DNA from: UBA822 sp036336795
GTDB lineage: Bacteria; Gemmatimonadota; Gemmatimonadetes; Longimicrobiales; Gaopeijiaceae
Assembly (NCBI GenBank): GCA_036336795.1
Contig: JAYZFL010000029.1
Coordinates: forward strand, 1-30,765
DNA: 30,765 bases
Direction of reading: 5' to 3'
Part shown: positions 1 to 7,704 of the stretch, piece by piece
Layout: every line of letters starts with the position of its first letter
Position numbering within the stretch: the stretch's first letter is position 1
Notes under the pieces: generated by a model
The model's input: the letters and a program-made list of their open reading frames with translations, nothing else
What the model was told of the DNA's origin: nothing
The model's database searches: none
Made by a program: the position numbers and the translations under genes

Positions 1-226
1 CACCGTCCGTGGTCTTGAAGAGGCCTCCACCGACGGCGCCGAAGTAATACTCGAAGGGTCGGTCTTTATGCCCGGCGACAGCGATGGAGCGACCACCCCG
101 ATCAGGGCCGATAGGACGCCATTTGAGGGGCGGTAGTAACATCGACTCGTCCGCTCTTGAGAGAGAGAACGAAGGCATCGCTAAAAAGAGCACAAGAAGT
201 GAGCCGACAAGACCTTCACGTTTCAT
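1..226 (-). CDS. VPS10/BNR-repeat secreted protein (5' end only)
   Basis: Only the first 75 codons lie in the window; the gene runs off the left edge. The start ATG (226-224) has a good ribosome site, AGGAAAGG, just upstream. The N-terminus is a Sec-type signal peptide: basic MKREG followed by a hydrophobic stretch (LLVLFLAMPSF). The mature part contains WRPIGPDRGGRS and, later, YYFGAVGGGLFKTTDG. These are hallmarks of the large sortilin/VPS10-like, glycosyl-hydrolase-annotated beta-propellers common in Gemmatimonadota and Acidobacteriota, where GGGxxKTTDG closes a BNR (Asp-box) blade. The protein is probably periplasmic or outer-membrane associated. Substrate is unknown and no catalytic residues are in view. 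The family call rests on this short N-terminal segment. Confidence 0.72.
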   Translation of the reverse strand, partial: MKREGLVGSLLVLFLAMPSFSLSRADESMLLPPLKWRPIGPDRGGRSIAVAGHKDRPFEYYFGAVGGGLFKTTDG

Positions 227-551
227 AGCACCTTTCCTCGTATACCCCGAATTCCAGGCCTAAATAACGTAGGCCGTTCATGTCGCGCCAGTATCGAAAC
301 GTACGACAGCAGACTCCCACCACGCGAGTCCCTGAGCGTAGGAGATCTTTGAATCGTGGGCATCGTGGATCGTCTAGGTTTTGTTTGGGGATCTTTCCGG
401 CAACGTGCTTCCGGTGACGATCTGCCGTTAGCGAAGTCAGCTGGGCTAGGTTACGCAGGCAGGGGGGACATGCCTTGGCCCAAATCCTTCAAGTAGTTCC
501 CGCTCCAGGGTCGATCTCGTCCAAGCTTACTGATTCCTAGCCGCCTTGGAA
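227..551. other. Intergenic region, no gene seen
   Basis: This stretch separates the 3' end of the CoA-transferase gene from the start of the VPS10-like gene, both on the minus strand, so it should hold the promoter and leader of the latter. I see no convincing ORF. A perfect 6-bp inverted repeat (GGCCTA 257-262, TAGGCC 270-275, 7-nt loop) lies about 30-50 nt upstream of the VPS10-like start and could be a leader hairpin or operator. A 5-bp hairpin (ATTCC/GGAAT, 533-552) touches the CoA-transferase stop codon but is weak and has no T-run. Confidence 0.5.
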
Positions 552-1751
552 TTAGTCGCCGTGGACCCCCACCGTGCCCGCCGCTATCAGTAAATCGATC
601 TCTGCACCTGTGTAGCCTAGCTCTGACAAAATCTCCCAGGTGTGCTCTCCGACCTTGGGGGGGAGGAGTGTCGTCTCCGGTCGTTTTCCGTCCCAGCGAA
701 TGGGTAATGCCACGTCGCGGTAACCTGGAATGTCCGGATGGTTGACGTGCGGAAGCATACCGGAGGATTCTACCTGTCTGTCGGACACGACCTCAGCCAT
801 ATTCTGAATTGGAGCGCACGGGACGGAGTATGTCCCGAGGAGTTCCCATAACCCTTGGGTGGTATGCTTACTTGTTACATCAGCGAGGAGAGTGAAGAGC
901 TCCTCCTTCCGCTCGACCCTCGACGGGTTGCTTGCGAATCGGGGATCCCCCGGCAAGTCCGGAAGGTTGAGGGCTGCGCACAGACGATAAAAAGACGCAT
1001 CGTTACCGGCACCGATCATCAGCTGTCCATCCGACGTCGGAAACATCTGGTAGGGCGCGATCATTGCGAATCCGGACCCCATAGGGCCGGGCACCAATCC
1101 GGTGGCAAGGTGACCCATGAGGTGGTATGACACCCATCCGATCGCAGTATCCAGCAATGCGGTGGTGACGTGTGAACCCTTCCCTGTCTCGGTTCGCTTG
1201 TGGAGGGCAGCCAGAACGCCGAGAGCGCTCCACATACCGGTTCCGAAGTCCACGACTGAGGCCCCAACTCGTGCGGGCTCCGAAGAATCGTGTCCAGTAA
1301 CCGACATGATTCCACTGTAAGCCTGCATGAGAGAGTCGTAACCGGGAAGATCCCTCAGGGGACCTGTGGGACCGTAGGCGGTCACGGACAAGTAGACAAT
1401 TCCGGGATAGCGCTTCCACACCGACTCGTAATCGAAGTCCAGCTCCTCGACGACACCTGATCGGAACGACTGAGCGAAAACGTCCGCTCCTTCCACCAAT
1501 TTCCAAAGGATCTCCTTCCCCACTTGCGACTTAAGATCCAGTTGGATACTCCTTTTGCCTCGGTTTGTAGAGAGGAACAAAGGGCTTTCTCCACCCCAAT
1601 AAGGGGGAGCCCAGGCGCGGGCTGCGTCCCCTTTGGGTGGCTCGATCTTCACGATTTCAGCACCGAGATCGGCTAATATTTGTGTACAGTATGGCCCTGC
1701 CAAATTCTGTGTGAGATCGATGATTCGTACTCCACGAAGATGATCGATCAT
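552..1751 (-). CDS. CaiB/BaiF family CoA-transferase (type III)
   Basis: This 399-residue protein has the usual length for family III CoA-transferases, which move CoA between a carboxylic acid and an acyl-CoA donor through an aspartyl-CoA intermediate. The N-terminus shows LRGVRIIDLTQNLAGPYCTQ and LADLGAEIVKIEPPKGD, the family fingerprint. Asp168, within GASVVDFGTG, sits where Asp169 is the nucleophile of formyl-CoA:oxalate CoA-transferase. A later segment (FPTSDGQLMIGAGND) is also typical. The substrate cannot be read from the sequence; carnitine, oxalate, mesaconate or bile-acid type substrates are all possible. The start ATG at 1751 has no Shine-Dalgarno sequence. The gene is divergent from the HD-domain gene and has no acyl-CoA dehydrogenase or hydratase neighbour here, so the pathway is unassigned. 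Confidence 0.9.
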   Translation of the reverse strand: MIDHLRGVRIIDLTQNLAGPYCTQILADLGAEIVKIEPPKGDAARAWAPPYWGGESPLFLSTNRGKRSIQLDLKSQVGKEILWKLVEGADVFAQSFRSGVVEELDFDYESVWKRYPGIVYLSVTAYGPTGPLRDLPGYDSLMQAYSGIMSVTGHDSSEPARVGASVVDFGTGMWSALGVLAALHKRTETGKGSHVTTALLDTAIGWVSYHLMGHLATGLVPGPMGSGFAMIAPYQMFPTSDGQLMIGAGNDASFYRLCAALNLPDLPGDPRFASNPSRVERKEELFTLLADVTSKHTTQGLWELLGTYSVPCAPIQNMAEVVSDRQVESSGMLPHVNHPDIPGYRDVALPIRWDGKRPETTLLPPKVGEHTWEILSELGYTGAEIDLLIAAGTVGVHGD

Positions 1752-2001
1752 CGGCAGGAGGGTATGTGGTTTAGGATACGAATTAGCTTACCCACGTGAG
1801 GAGATGGGCTGGCCACACCGAGTACATGTTAGATGTCGGGCCGATTCTCAGCATAGGCGTGTACGTATTCTCAAAGGGCGAAGGCTGGCACGTACCATGG
1901 GATTGCAATGGCTCGACTTTCGCTTTTCGTTCGGCAAGTATAGACCGGAGTAGTCCAAAGAGCCATTGCTCCCGACGTATGGCTACCGCTAACCTGCGCT
2001 C

Positions 2002-3291
2002 ATGACTTTCGAAAGCCAGGAACGGATCATCCGGGACCCCCTTTGGAATACGATTCGCCTCGATCCCACAGCCGTGCGGATCGTCGATACGAACGCCTTC
2101 CAGCGCCAGCGCTATATCCGGCAGCTGGGTTTTGCGCACCTAGTCTACCCCGGTGCGACCCACACCCGCTTCGACCATGCTGTGGGGGTGTATCACTTGG
2201 CGGTAACCGCGTTACGGCTCCTCAAAGAGCGAGGAGGTATACCAGAAGAAATATGGCGAGGTTCGGAGCTGGTGCCTTATGCTGCGCTACTTCACGACAT
2301 TGGCCATTATGCATTTTCCCACGTTCTCGAAGAAATGGGTTCTGACCTACTTCCGGGTGATCACGAAGCGATCAGTGCCCGATTCTTCACTTCTCCCGAA
2401 TTGGGAGAGGCCCTGTCCACCTTGGGGGAAGGTGCTCCGCAAAGAATCCACTCCCTGATCCAAGGGCGGAGTGATCATCCGCTTCGAGGCCTTGTCTCGG
2501 GAAGTCTCGATCTGGATAAGATGGACTATTTGCGTCGAGATGCGCGGTTCTGCGGCGTGCCTTACGGAGAAGTCGACATCGACAGGCTGCTCCAGGGGCT
2601 GGTGGTGCTCGACGATCCGGAGACTGGGCAACCAGAAGTGGGCGTCCACGAAAAGGCTGTTACTGCACTTGAGTCACTTCTCTTCGCGAAATACCAAATG
2701 TTCCGAAACGTGTATTGGCATCACGGAGTTCGTGCGGCTGCGGCGCTCTATAAACGCATTGTGAATGAGGCGGTCCGGGAGAAGATCCTCGATCCGGAGG
2801 AGCTAGTGGGCCCCACTGACGAGGAATTCATCTACGAAACTGCACGCCGCGCACGGGAGTCCAAGACTCCCATTGGTGAACGCCTTGCCACTAGATGGAT
2901 TCCGGCCCTCAAGGCCCGGAAGCTTCCAAAGCGCGCCCTTGAGGTGACCGCTGCGGAGTTGGGCGATCGTGTCGTGGAGGATTGGGTACATTCTGAGACC
3001 TCACTGAAGAGGGAGGCAGAAGACACCTTGGCGCAGGAAGTGGGGCTTGAGTCCGGTGAAGTGGTCATCGACTTCCCAGCAAAGAGGACCATGTTTCAGT
3101 TGAATCTGTTGATAAAACGTCGTAAAGGTCAGGTGGAACGTCTCGGGCCGGATGGTCTACCCGGACTCATCGACCTCCCTCGTGTGGCCGAGGAACTGTA
3201 CGCGTCCACACGGGTCTTGCGGGTGTTTACCTTTGAGCGCCGACTCCTCGATCGAAATAAAGTCTTGGAACGGATTACGCGTCCTGCTTGA
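2002..3291 (+). CDS. HD-domain phosphohydrolase (COG1078/SAMHD1-like dNTPase family)
   Basis: This is a cytosolic metal-dependent phosphohydrolase of 429 residues. The HD motif set is complete: His59 in THTRFDHAVG, His98-Asp99 followed by His102 in ALLHDIGHYAFSH, and a downstream acidic cluster SLDLDKMDYLRRDA (about 168-181) carrying the distal metal ligand. The N-terminal IIRDPLWNTIRLD and the RQLGFAHLVYPGATHTRF segment match the COG1078 family related to SAMHD1 and bacterial dNTP triphosphohydrolases. Length is normal. Substrate (dNTP or another nucleotide) is not settled by sequence. There is no clear ribosome site before the ATG, which follows a 250-bp divergent intergenic region shared with the CoA-transferase gene. 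It ends 78 bp before the convergent PLP-enzyme gene. Confidence 0.88.
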   Translation: MTFESQERIIRDPLWNTIRLDPTAVRIVDTNAFQRQRYIRQLGFAHLVYPGATHTRFDHAVGVYHLAVTALRLLKERGGIPEEIWRGSELVPYAALLHDIGHYAFSHVLEEMGSDLLPGDHEAISARFFTSPELGEALSTLGEGAPQRIHSLIQGRSDHPLRGLVSGSLDLDKMDYLRRDARFCGVPYGEVDIDRLLQGLVVLDDPETGQPEVGVHEKAVTALESLLFAKYQMFRNVYWHHGVRAAAALYKRIVNEAVREKILDPEELVGPTDEEFIYETARRARESKTPIGERLATRWIPALKARKLPKRALEVTAAELGDRVVEDWVHSETSLKREAEDTLAQEVGLESGEVVIDFPAKRTMFQLNLLIKRRKGQVERLGPDGLPGLIDLPRVAEELYASTRVLRVFTFERRLLDRNKVLERITRPA

Positions 3292-3296
3292 AAGTA

Positions 3297-3328
3297 GAGG
3301 GGGGAGCCACTGGTCCGGCTCCCCCCTC
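3297..3328. terminator. Bidirectional terminator hairpin
   Basis: A perfect 12-bp stem (GAGGGGGGAGCC at 3297-3308 with GGCTCCCCCCTC at 3317-3328) closes an 8-nt loop. It begins 5 nt after the HD gene's stop codon and lies 41 nt downstream of the convergent minus-strand PLP gene. There is no strong T-run on either side (only a short TTTC on the minus strand), so it may act as a shared terminator or as an mRNA 3'-end stabiliser for both genes. Confidence 0.75.
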
Positions 3329-3368
3329 AATAGATGATCACTAAGCTCCCAATCGGTCAAAACTACAC

Positions 3369-4721
3369 TTAGGCGTGCTCCAGGGCAGTCGCCATGTTGT
3401 CGATAGCGAGTTTGATAAGCTTTCGGGAGGTCGCGAGATTCATGCGCATGTGTCCCGCGCCCCCGGTTCCGTAGGACGATCCCGGGTTCAGGGCGACGTT
3501 CGCGTTTTCGGCGAACCAACGTTGAACGATTGTCTCAGGAGAGACCGCATTCGTCGAAGTCTTACTTTCCTCGGCAGCCGTCTTCTTCGCACCGATTTTG
3601 TCGACGACCCGGCTGACGTTCAACCACCCGAGGTAGGTGCCTTGGGCTTTGGTGTACTTCACCAGCGGCATCTTCTCTTGGATATAGGACTCGGTGAAGT
3701 CATGATTGCCATCGATGTATACGAGTAGCTGATCAAGCCATTCATCACCTTCGGTCAGGGCGGCGTAATTCGCCACTAAGCCAAGCGTGCTCAGATCAGC
3801 TCGATGGTTCATCTGTACCCGGGTCAAGTAATCGTCGTTGGTGGAGAAGAACCAGGCTGTCTTCATTGCCGCGAGACTGAAGGTCTTGCTCAGGGCCTTG
3901 AAGGTGAGGCTGTTATTGACGATGTCTCGATTGGGGAGGCTTGCGAATGGTGTATAAGTCTGTCCCTTCATGACGAAATCGCAGTGAATCTCATCGGCTA
4001 GGACAACGACATTGTGTTCGAGGCAGATCTCACCCATCCGTGTCAGGTCTTCAGGAGACCAGTGGTTCCCCGTCGGGTTCTGGGGATTGCACAAAAGGAA
4101 GGCATTGCAGCGCTTCGCCCGGCGCTCGAAGTCCTCGAAGTCGATAGAATACCGTCCATCGACCACCCTCATCGGGCTGTCTTCTGCTACGGTATTGCTG
4201 GCTCGGAGGTCACCGTAGAAGCCATTGTATGTCGGTGTCGTCAGGAGGACACGGGTTCCTGGAGGCGCGAATGTCTTCAGGGTTGCGATGAGGCCTGGGT
4301 GGACTCCGGTAGCTAGGACGACCGACTCAGGATCGACATCGAGATCGTAGCGCCGTTTATTCCAAGCTACAATCGCCTCGACGTAGGAGTCCGGTCTCGC
4401 CAGGTAGCCCCAATTCTCGTGTTTGCAGCGCTCTTCCAGAGCCTTGGTGATGCAGGGTGCCGCCCGGAAATCCATGTCGGCAATCCCCATGCCGACTTGG
4501 ATGTCTTCTCCGAAGGTGGCTCTAGCTCTGTCCCATTTGACGGAGTCGCTGCCGACCCGAGAATAGACCGTGTCGAAATCGTATTCGGCATTAATCGGTG
4601 CGGATTCGACGTCGCCCACCTCCGCTGCCAACGCGTTCTTTGAACCGACTGTACCAAGAAATGCTGTCATTCCGGCGTTCTTCAAGAACGCCCTTCGATT
4701 GAGCCCATGAGTCTTTAACAT
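3369..4721 (-). CDS. Tat-exported MalY/PatB-type PLP C-S lyase or aminotransferase
   Basis: This is a fold-type I PLP enzyme of the MalY/PatB branch (cystathionine beta-lyase-like, class I/II aminotransferase domain). Landmarks from the chosen start are NPQNPTG (212-218), Asp243-Glu244-Ile-His in the PLP-contacting strand, and Lys279 in ALSKTFSLA, the Schiff-base lysine. GYLARPDSY and MRMNLA near the C-terminus are also typical. I chose the ATG at 4721 (450 residues) because GGGAGGA precedes it and because the N-terminus is then a twin-arginine signal, NRRAFLK (8-14), with a hydrophobic segment and AAA-like cleavage region. A longer reading to 4808 buries this signal. Export through Tat fits a folded, cofactor-loaded enzyme. 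It lies 104 bp downstream of a secreted M20 amidohydrolase on the same strand and may be co-transcribed. Reaction (C-S cleavage or transamination) is not resolved. Confidence 0.85.
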   Translation of the reverse strand: MLKTHGLNRRAFLKNAGMTAFLGTVGSKNALAAEVGDVESAPINAEYDFDTVYSRVGSDSVKWDRARATFGEDIQVGMGIADMDFRAAPCITKALEERCKHENWGYLARPDSYVEAIVAWNKRRYDLDVDPESVVLATGVHPGLIATLKTFAPPGTRVLLTTPTYNGFYGDLRASNTVAEDSPMRVVDGRYSIDFEDFERRAKRCNAFLLCNPQNPTGNHWSPEDLTRMGEICLEHNVVVLADEIHCDFVMKGQTYTPFASLPNRDIVNNSLTFKALSKTFSLAAMKTAWFFSTNDDYLTRVQMNHRADLSTLGLVANYAALTEGDEWLDQLLVYIDGNHDFTESYIQEKMPLVKYTKAQGTYLGWLNVSRVVDKIGAKKTAAEESKTSTNAVSPETIVQRWFAENANVALNPGSSYGTGGAGHMRMNLATSRKLIKLAIDNMATALEHA

Positions 4722-4825
4722 TCGTTCCTCCCGCTCGTCGTTCGGGGTGAGTACGTTTATTAAAGGTCGGTCACCGAGTCTTGTCAATTGGAAACTTTGC
4801 CATCCCAATGCTGACCGGGGGACTC

Positions 4826-6289
4826 TTACTCTCCTCCTGCCCCCCCCACTCCTCCCGCAGCTCGATAATCCAGGGGTGGATCCCGGTCTCCTAAGAGGGG
4901 CATGTAACTGAAGTCTTCGCCGCGCCTGTCTTCGAATTCCGCTCGGGCGTCCGTGACGATCGAAGGATCACTAAGGATGTCCAGAGCGGTCCGGGCGAGC
5001 GTTTTCGCCGCTACGATCATACCCTTGGTGCCGATGCTCATGCCGCCCGCAGCCACTGCTTGCCACGAGTGCCCTGACGTGCCTGGCACCCAAGTTGCAG
5101 TCCTCAGGTGAGCCATCGGTGTGACCCAACTCACGTCACCATTGTCTGACGAAGCGTAGGATTGGTGCATTTCAAAGGGCTCGATTTCCTCAACACTTCC
5201 CAGCGGACGGGCTGCATCGCCCAAGGTGGCCTGGATGCCCGTGGCAAAGGCTTGCTCAAACGGCGTGTAGTGGATTCCACCCACATTGCGGAGATTTGCG
5301 TCCATTACTTTCGATAGGGCTATGTTCGGAAGTCGATTAAATGAGCCACCCACGATTTCATGCTGTACTGTTGTACCTGTCCCTAGAGCCGCTCCTGTAG
5401 CTGCGGCGATCAGCCGATCAAACACGTTTGCTACGACTTCAGGGCTAGGGTGTCGCACGTAATAGTAGACTTCGGCGAAGTCCGGAACGACGTTGGGTGC
5501 GGATCCGCCTGAAGTGATGACGTAATGGATGCGTGTCTCTTGCGGCACGTGTTCCCGTAGCATGTTGGCCATCATGTTCATGGCCTCCACCCCATCTAAT
5601 GCGGATCTGGCCTTATCGGGAGCAGCGGCCGCATGTGCAGATACGCCTTGAAATCGGAACTTAGCCGACTTAATCGCAAGATTGGTGTCCGGGCTGGCGT
5701 CGTTGCGGTCTCCCGCGTGCCAGGTGATCACGACATCAGTGTCGTCGAATAAGCCTTCGCGGACCATGTAAACTTTGCCACTGCCGCCTTCTTCGGCTGG
5801 TGTTCCGTAGACGCGGATTGTCCCTCTGAGACCTGCCTCTCCCATCCAGGTCTTGACCGCAATCGCTGCTGCTGCCGATCCCATGCCGAACAGGTGATGA
5901 CCGCAAGCGTGACCAGCCTGCTTGCCTTCGATCTGTTCACGGTCTGGTGCCGCAGCCTGATTAATTCCGGGAAGTGCATCGAACTCTGCTAGGATACCAA
6001 TAACCGGCCGACCTGACCCATAGCTGGCGATAAAAGCCGTCGGGATCCCGGCGACGCCGGTTTCGATCTTAAAACCTGCTTCCTGGAGATGGTCTTGGAG
6101 CAGCCCTGTACTCACGAATTCCTGGTAACCCACCTCGGCGAGATTCCAGATCTCGAGCGCGGTCTCAGCGTAGCTCACTTGGTTTGAATCAATGAAGTCG
6201 CTGACAAATTGCTTTCCATCCTGAGCGTGACCGCGGTCGGGCATTGATATGGCTGCTACTGCGATGAGCAAGCACAGTGAGCGCTGCAT
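4826..6289 (-). CDS. Secreted M20 amidohydrolase, AbgB-like
   Basis: This is a zinc-dependent M20D peptidase/amidohydrolase of 487 residues, closest in layout to AbgB (p-aminobenzoyl-glutamate hydrolase subunit B) and related amidases. A Sec signal peptide is clear (MQRSLCLLIAVAAISM, likely cut after HAQ). Metal-binding elements include AEFDALPG (101-108), HACGHH (127-132), Glu166-Glu167 in GTPAEEGGSGK, His191 in TWHAG and a C-terminal PGTSGHSW. The dimerisation-domain segment FQGVSAHAAAAPDKARSALD is also typical. The last residues are a glycine-rich tail (GGVGGAGGE) encoded by a C-rich tract and unlikely to be structured. Export is unusual for AbgB proper, so it may act on peptides or N-acyl amino acids in the periplasm. 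AAGGATGG lies upstream of the ATG. The PLP enzyme follows on the same strand. Confidence 0.87.
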   Translation of the reverse strand: MQRSLCLLIAVAAISMPDRGHAQDGKQFVSDFIDSNQVSYAETALEIWNLAEVGYQEFVSTGLLQDHLQEAGFKIETGVAGIPTAFIASYGSGRPVIGILAEFDALPGINQAAAPDREQIEGKQAGHACGHHLFGMGSAAAAIAVKTWMGEAGLRGTIRVYGTPAEEGGSGKVYMVREGLFDDTDVVITWHAGDRNDASPDTNLAIKSAKFRFQGVSAHAAAAPDKARSALDGVEAMNMMANMLREHVPQETRIHYVITSGGSAPNVVPDFAEVYYYVRHPSPEVVANVFDRLIAAATGAALGTGTTVQHEIVGGSFNRLPNIALSKVMDANLRNVGGIHYTPFEQAFATGIQATLGDAARPLGSVEEIEPFEMHQSYASSDNGDVSWVTPMAHLRTATWVPGTSGHSWQAVAAGGMSIGTKGMIVAAKTLARTALDILSDPSIVTDARAEFEDRRGEDFSYMPLLGDRDPPLDYRAAGGVGGAGGE

Positions 6290-6353
6290 GGTTCCATCCT
6301 TGTCTGTTGTAGGAGCATGATCCCAACCAACCGTCGAGTCGGGGTCGATGTTC

Positions 6354-6365
6354 TCTGTGCACAGA
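6354..6365. promoter_or_regulatory. 12-bp perfect palindrome, possible operator
   Basis: TCTGTGCACAGA is a perfect palindrome 65 bp upstream of the amidohydrolase start. The position suits an operator for that gene. No regulator is identified, and a 12-bp palindrome can occur by chance. Confidence 0.25.
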
Positions 6366-6571
6366 ATGTAAGCGTGCCTAGGGAAGCTTAGGGTCAGGGG
6401 CCTCGCGAGCGCAAAAGAGGGAACACCTTTGTCAGGTTACTTCACTGTGAAACAGCGTTACACGAGGGAACTGAGGAGAACGACAGGGTTAGCACCGAGA
6501 AGCGAGCAGTGCAAGAGATTTGGATGCAGTTTCTTATAGGGCTTGAGGTCCTGAATGATTTTAGGTAGGGG

Positions 6572-6600
6572 TAGACAAAATATTTAGGTGTAGATAACTT
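6572..6600 (+). promoter_or_regulatory. Possible sigma-70 promoter of the primary sigma gene
   Basis: TAGACA (6572-6577) matches the -35 consensus at five of six bases. It is followed by a 17-nt spacer and TAACTT (6595-6600), a poor -10 box with three matches. The region is AT-rich and would give a leader of about 80 nt. This is a pattern match only. Confidence 0.28.
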
Positions 6601-6686
6601 CCACGGCTGTGGATTTCGACCTCGGTCGGTGGGATGGTACGGTCAGCCCTAGTTAGGTCTAACGGTAGGCAGGAGAATAGATTTCC

Positions 6687-7610
6687 ATGGGTACGGTAAC
6701 GAAGGCCCGCAAGACAACGGTTGCCAAGCGCCGGAAGCGTAAGGGCCGAGGTAACCTCCTCGCAGGTTTCGATGCGAGTATCGAAGAGAAGACAGCTCTT
6801 GATCAGTATCTCAGAGATGTAAGTCGCCACGAGTTGATCACGCCCGACAAAGAAAAGGAGTTGGGAGCGCTCGCGCAGGAGGGGGATCAGGCTGCCATCC
6901 AGGAGTTGGCTCGAGCCAATCTCCGGTTTGTCATCAGCGTGGCGAAGAAGTATCAGAATCGAGGTGTCGCTCTTACGGATCTGATTCAGGAGGGTAATGT
7001 CGGCCTGGTCACAGCGGCCCGAAAGTTTGATCCGGAGCAGGGGGTGAAGTTCATCAGCTACGCCGTTTGGTGGATCCGCCAGGCTATTCTGGCGTCTCTT
7101 GCGAATCATGGGCGAGCGGTGCGGGTTCCTCTGAATCGAGCCTCCGATTTGGCGCGTATCTTTCGCGAGAAGGAGCGGCTGAAGCAGGAATTGAACCGGG
7201 AGCCCACGGCCGAGGAGTTAAGCCGCAGCACCCAGCTGACTCCCGAGTTGATCGAATCCCTCCAAACCCTAAATGCGGCCGAGATTCGCCTAGACGCGCC
7301 GATTGGTGACAGTGAAGATTCCCAGCTCGTTGAGCGTTTCATCACGGAAGAGGCTGCTGAGCCCGAGCAAGAAGTTGAGAGCCGCTTGTTAGCAGAAACC
7401 GTGGGTGCGGCGTTGATCACGCTCGAAGCTCGGGATGCCAAAGTTCTTCGACTCTATTTTGGACTGGAAGGTGAGCGCGAGCACACGCTAGAAGAAATTG
7501 GGAACCTGCTTGGCGTTACGCGGGAACGAATCCGTCAATTACGTGACCGGGCGCTTCGGCGGATTCGAGAAGGCGCTAAGGGGAAACACCTGGAATCTTT
7601 CGCCGCGTGA
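6687..7610 (+). CDS. rpoD: Primary-type RNA polymerase sigma factor (sigma-70, RpoD/SigA-like)
   Basis: This 307-residue protein directs RNA polymerase to promoters. Region 1.2 is at about 37-70 (ALDQYLRDVSRHELITPDKE), and region 2 at about 76-146 includes ANLRFVISVAKKYQNRG, LTDLIQEGNVGLVTAARKFD and the -10 recognition helix FISYAVWWIRQAI. Region 3 spans about 150-230, and region 4 ends in HTLEEIGNLLGVTRERIRQLRDRAL, the -35 helix-turn-helix. The basic N-terminus (KRRKRKGRG) replaces region 1.1, as in the short primary sigma factors of the Chlorobi/Bacteroidota/Gemmatimonadota type. It may be the housekeeping factor or a close group 2 paralogue; the window cannot distinguish these. AGGAG lies 11 nt before the ATG. 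A strong intrinsic terminator follows directly, so it is probably monocistronic. Confidence 0.9.
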   Translation: MGTVTKARKTTVAKRRKRKGRGNLLAGFDASIEEKTALDQYLRDVSRHELITPDKEKELGALAQEGDQAAIQELARANLRFVISVAKKYQNRGVALTDLIQEGNVGLVTAARKFDPEQGVKFISYAVWWIRQAILASLANHGRAVRVPLNRASDLARIFREKERLKQELNREPTAEELSRSTQLTPELIESLQTLNAAEIRLDAPIGDSEDSQLVERFITEEAAEPEQEVESRLLAETVGAALITLEARDAKVLRLYFGLEGEREHTLEEIGNLLGVTRERIRQLRDRALRRIREGAKGKHLESFAA

Positions 7611-7625
7611 TTTTGTTTGGAGTCC

Positions 7626-7678
7626 CCCCCGCTCCCCCTGAGGCGTCGCAGCCTCGGTGGGGGGCGGGGGTTTTTTTT
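7626..7678 (+). terminator. Strong rho-independent terminator after the sigma gene
   Basis: A long G+C-rich stem runs from the C-rich arm at 7626-7644 to the G-rich arm at 7651-7670, around a 6-nt loop (GTCGCA). It pairs along almost its whole length with one bulged T, and is followed by eight T residues (7671-7678). It starts 15 nt after the sigma stop codon and ends 26 nt before the rsgA start, insulating rsgA from sigma-gene transcription. Confidence 0.95.
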
Positions 7679-7704
7679 GACTACATACTGCGGTCATCAG
7701 AACG

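Larger units (their letters stand above)
6290..6686. other. Divergent intergenic region, no gene seen
   Basis: This 397-bp region lies between the outward-facing amidohydrolase and sigma-factor genes and should hold both promoters. I see no ORF with coding character. Its 3' half is noticeably AT-richer than the surroundings. It contains a 12-bp palindrome and a promoter-like pair, listed separately. Confidence 0.5.

Noticed and set aside
1783..2139. A 118-residue minus-strand ORF across the HD gene start
   Set aside because: It overlaps the coding start of the HD gene, has no recognisable features and lacks a ribosome site; it is a shadow frame.
6561..7109. A 182-residue minus-strand ORF at the sigma gene start
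   Set aside because: It runs antisense to the conserved sigma regions 1.2 and 2 and has no family signature.
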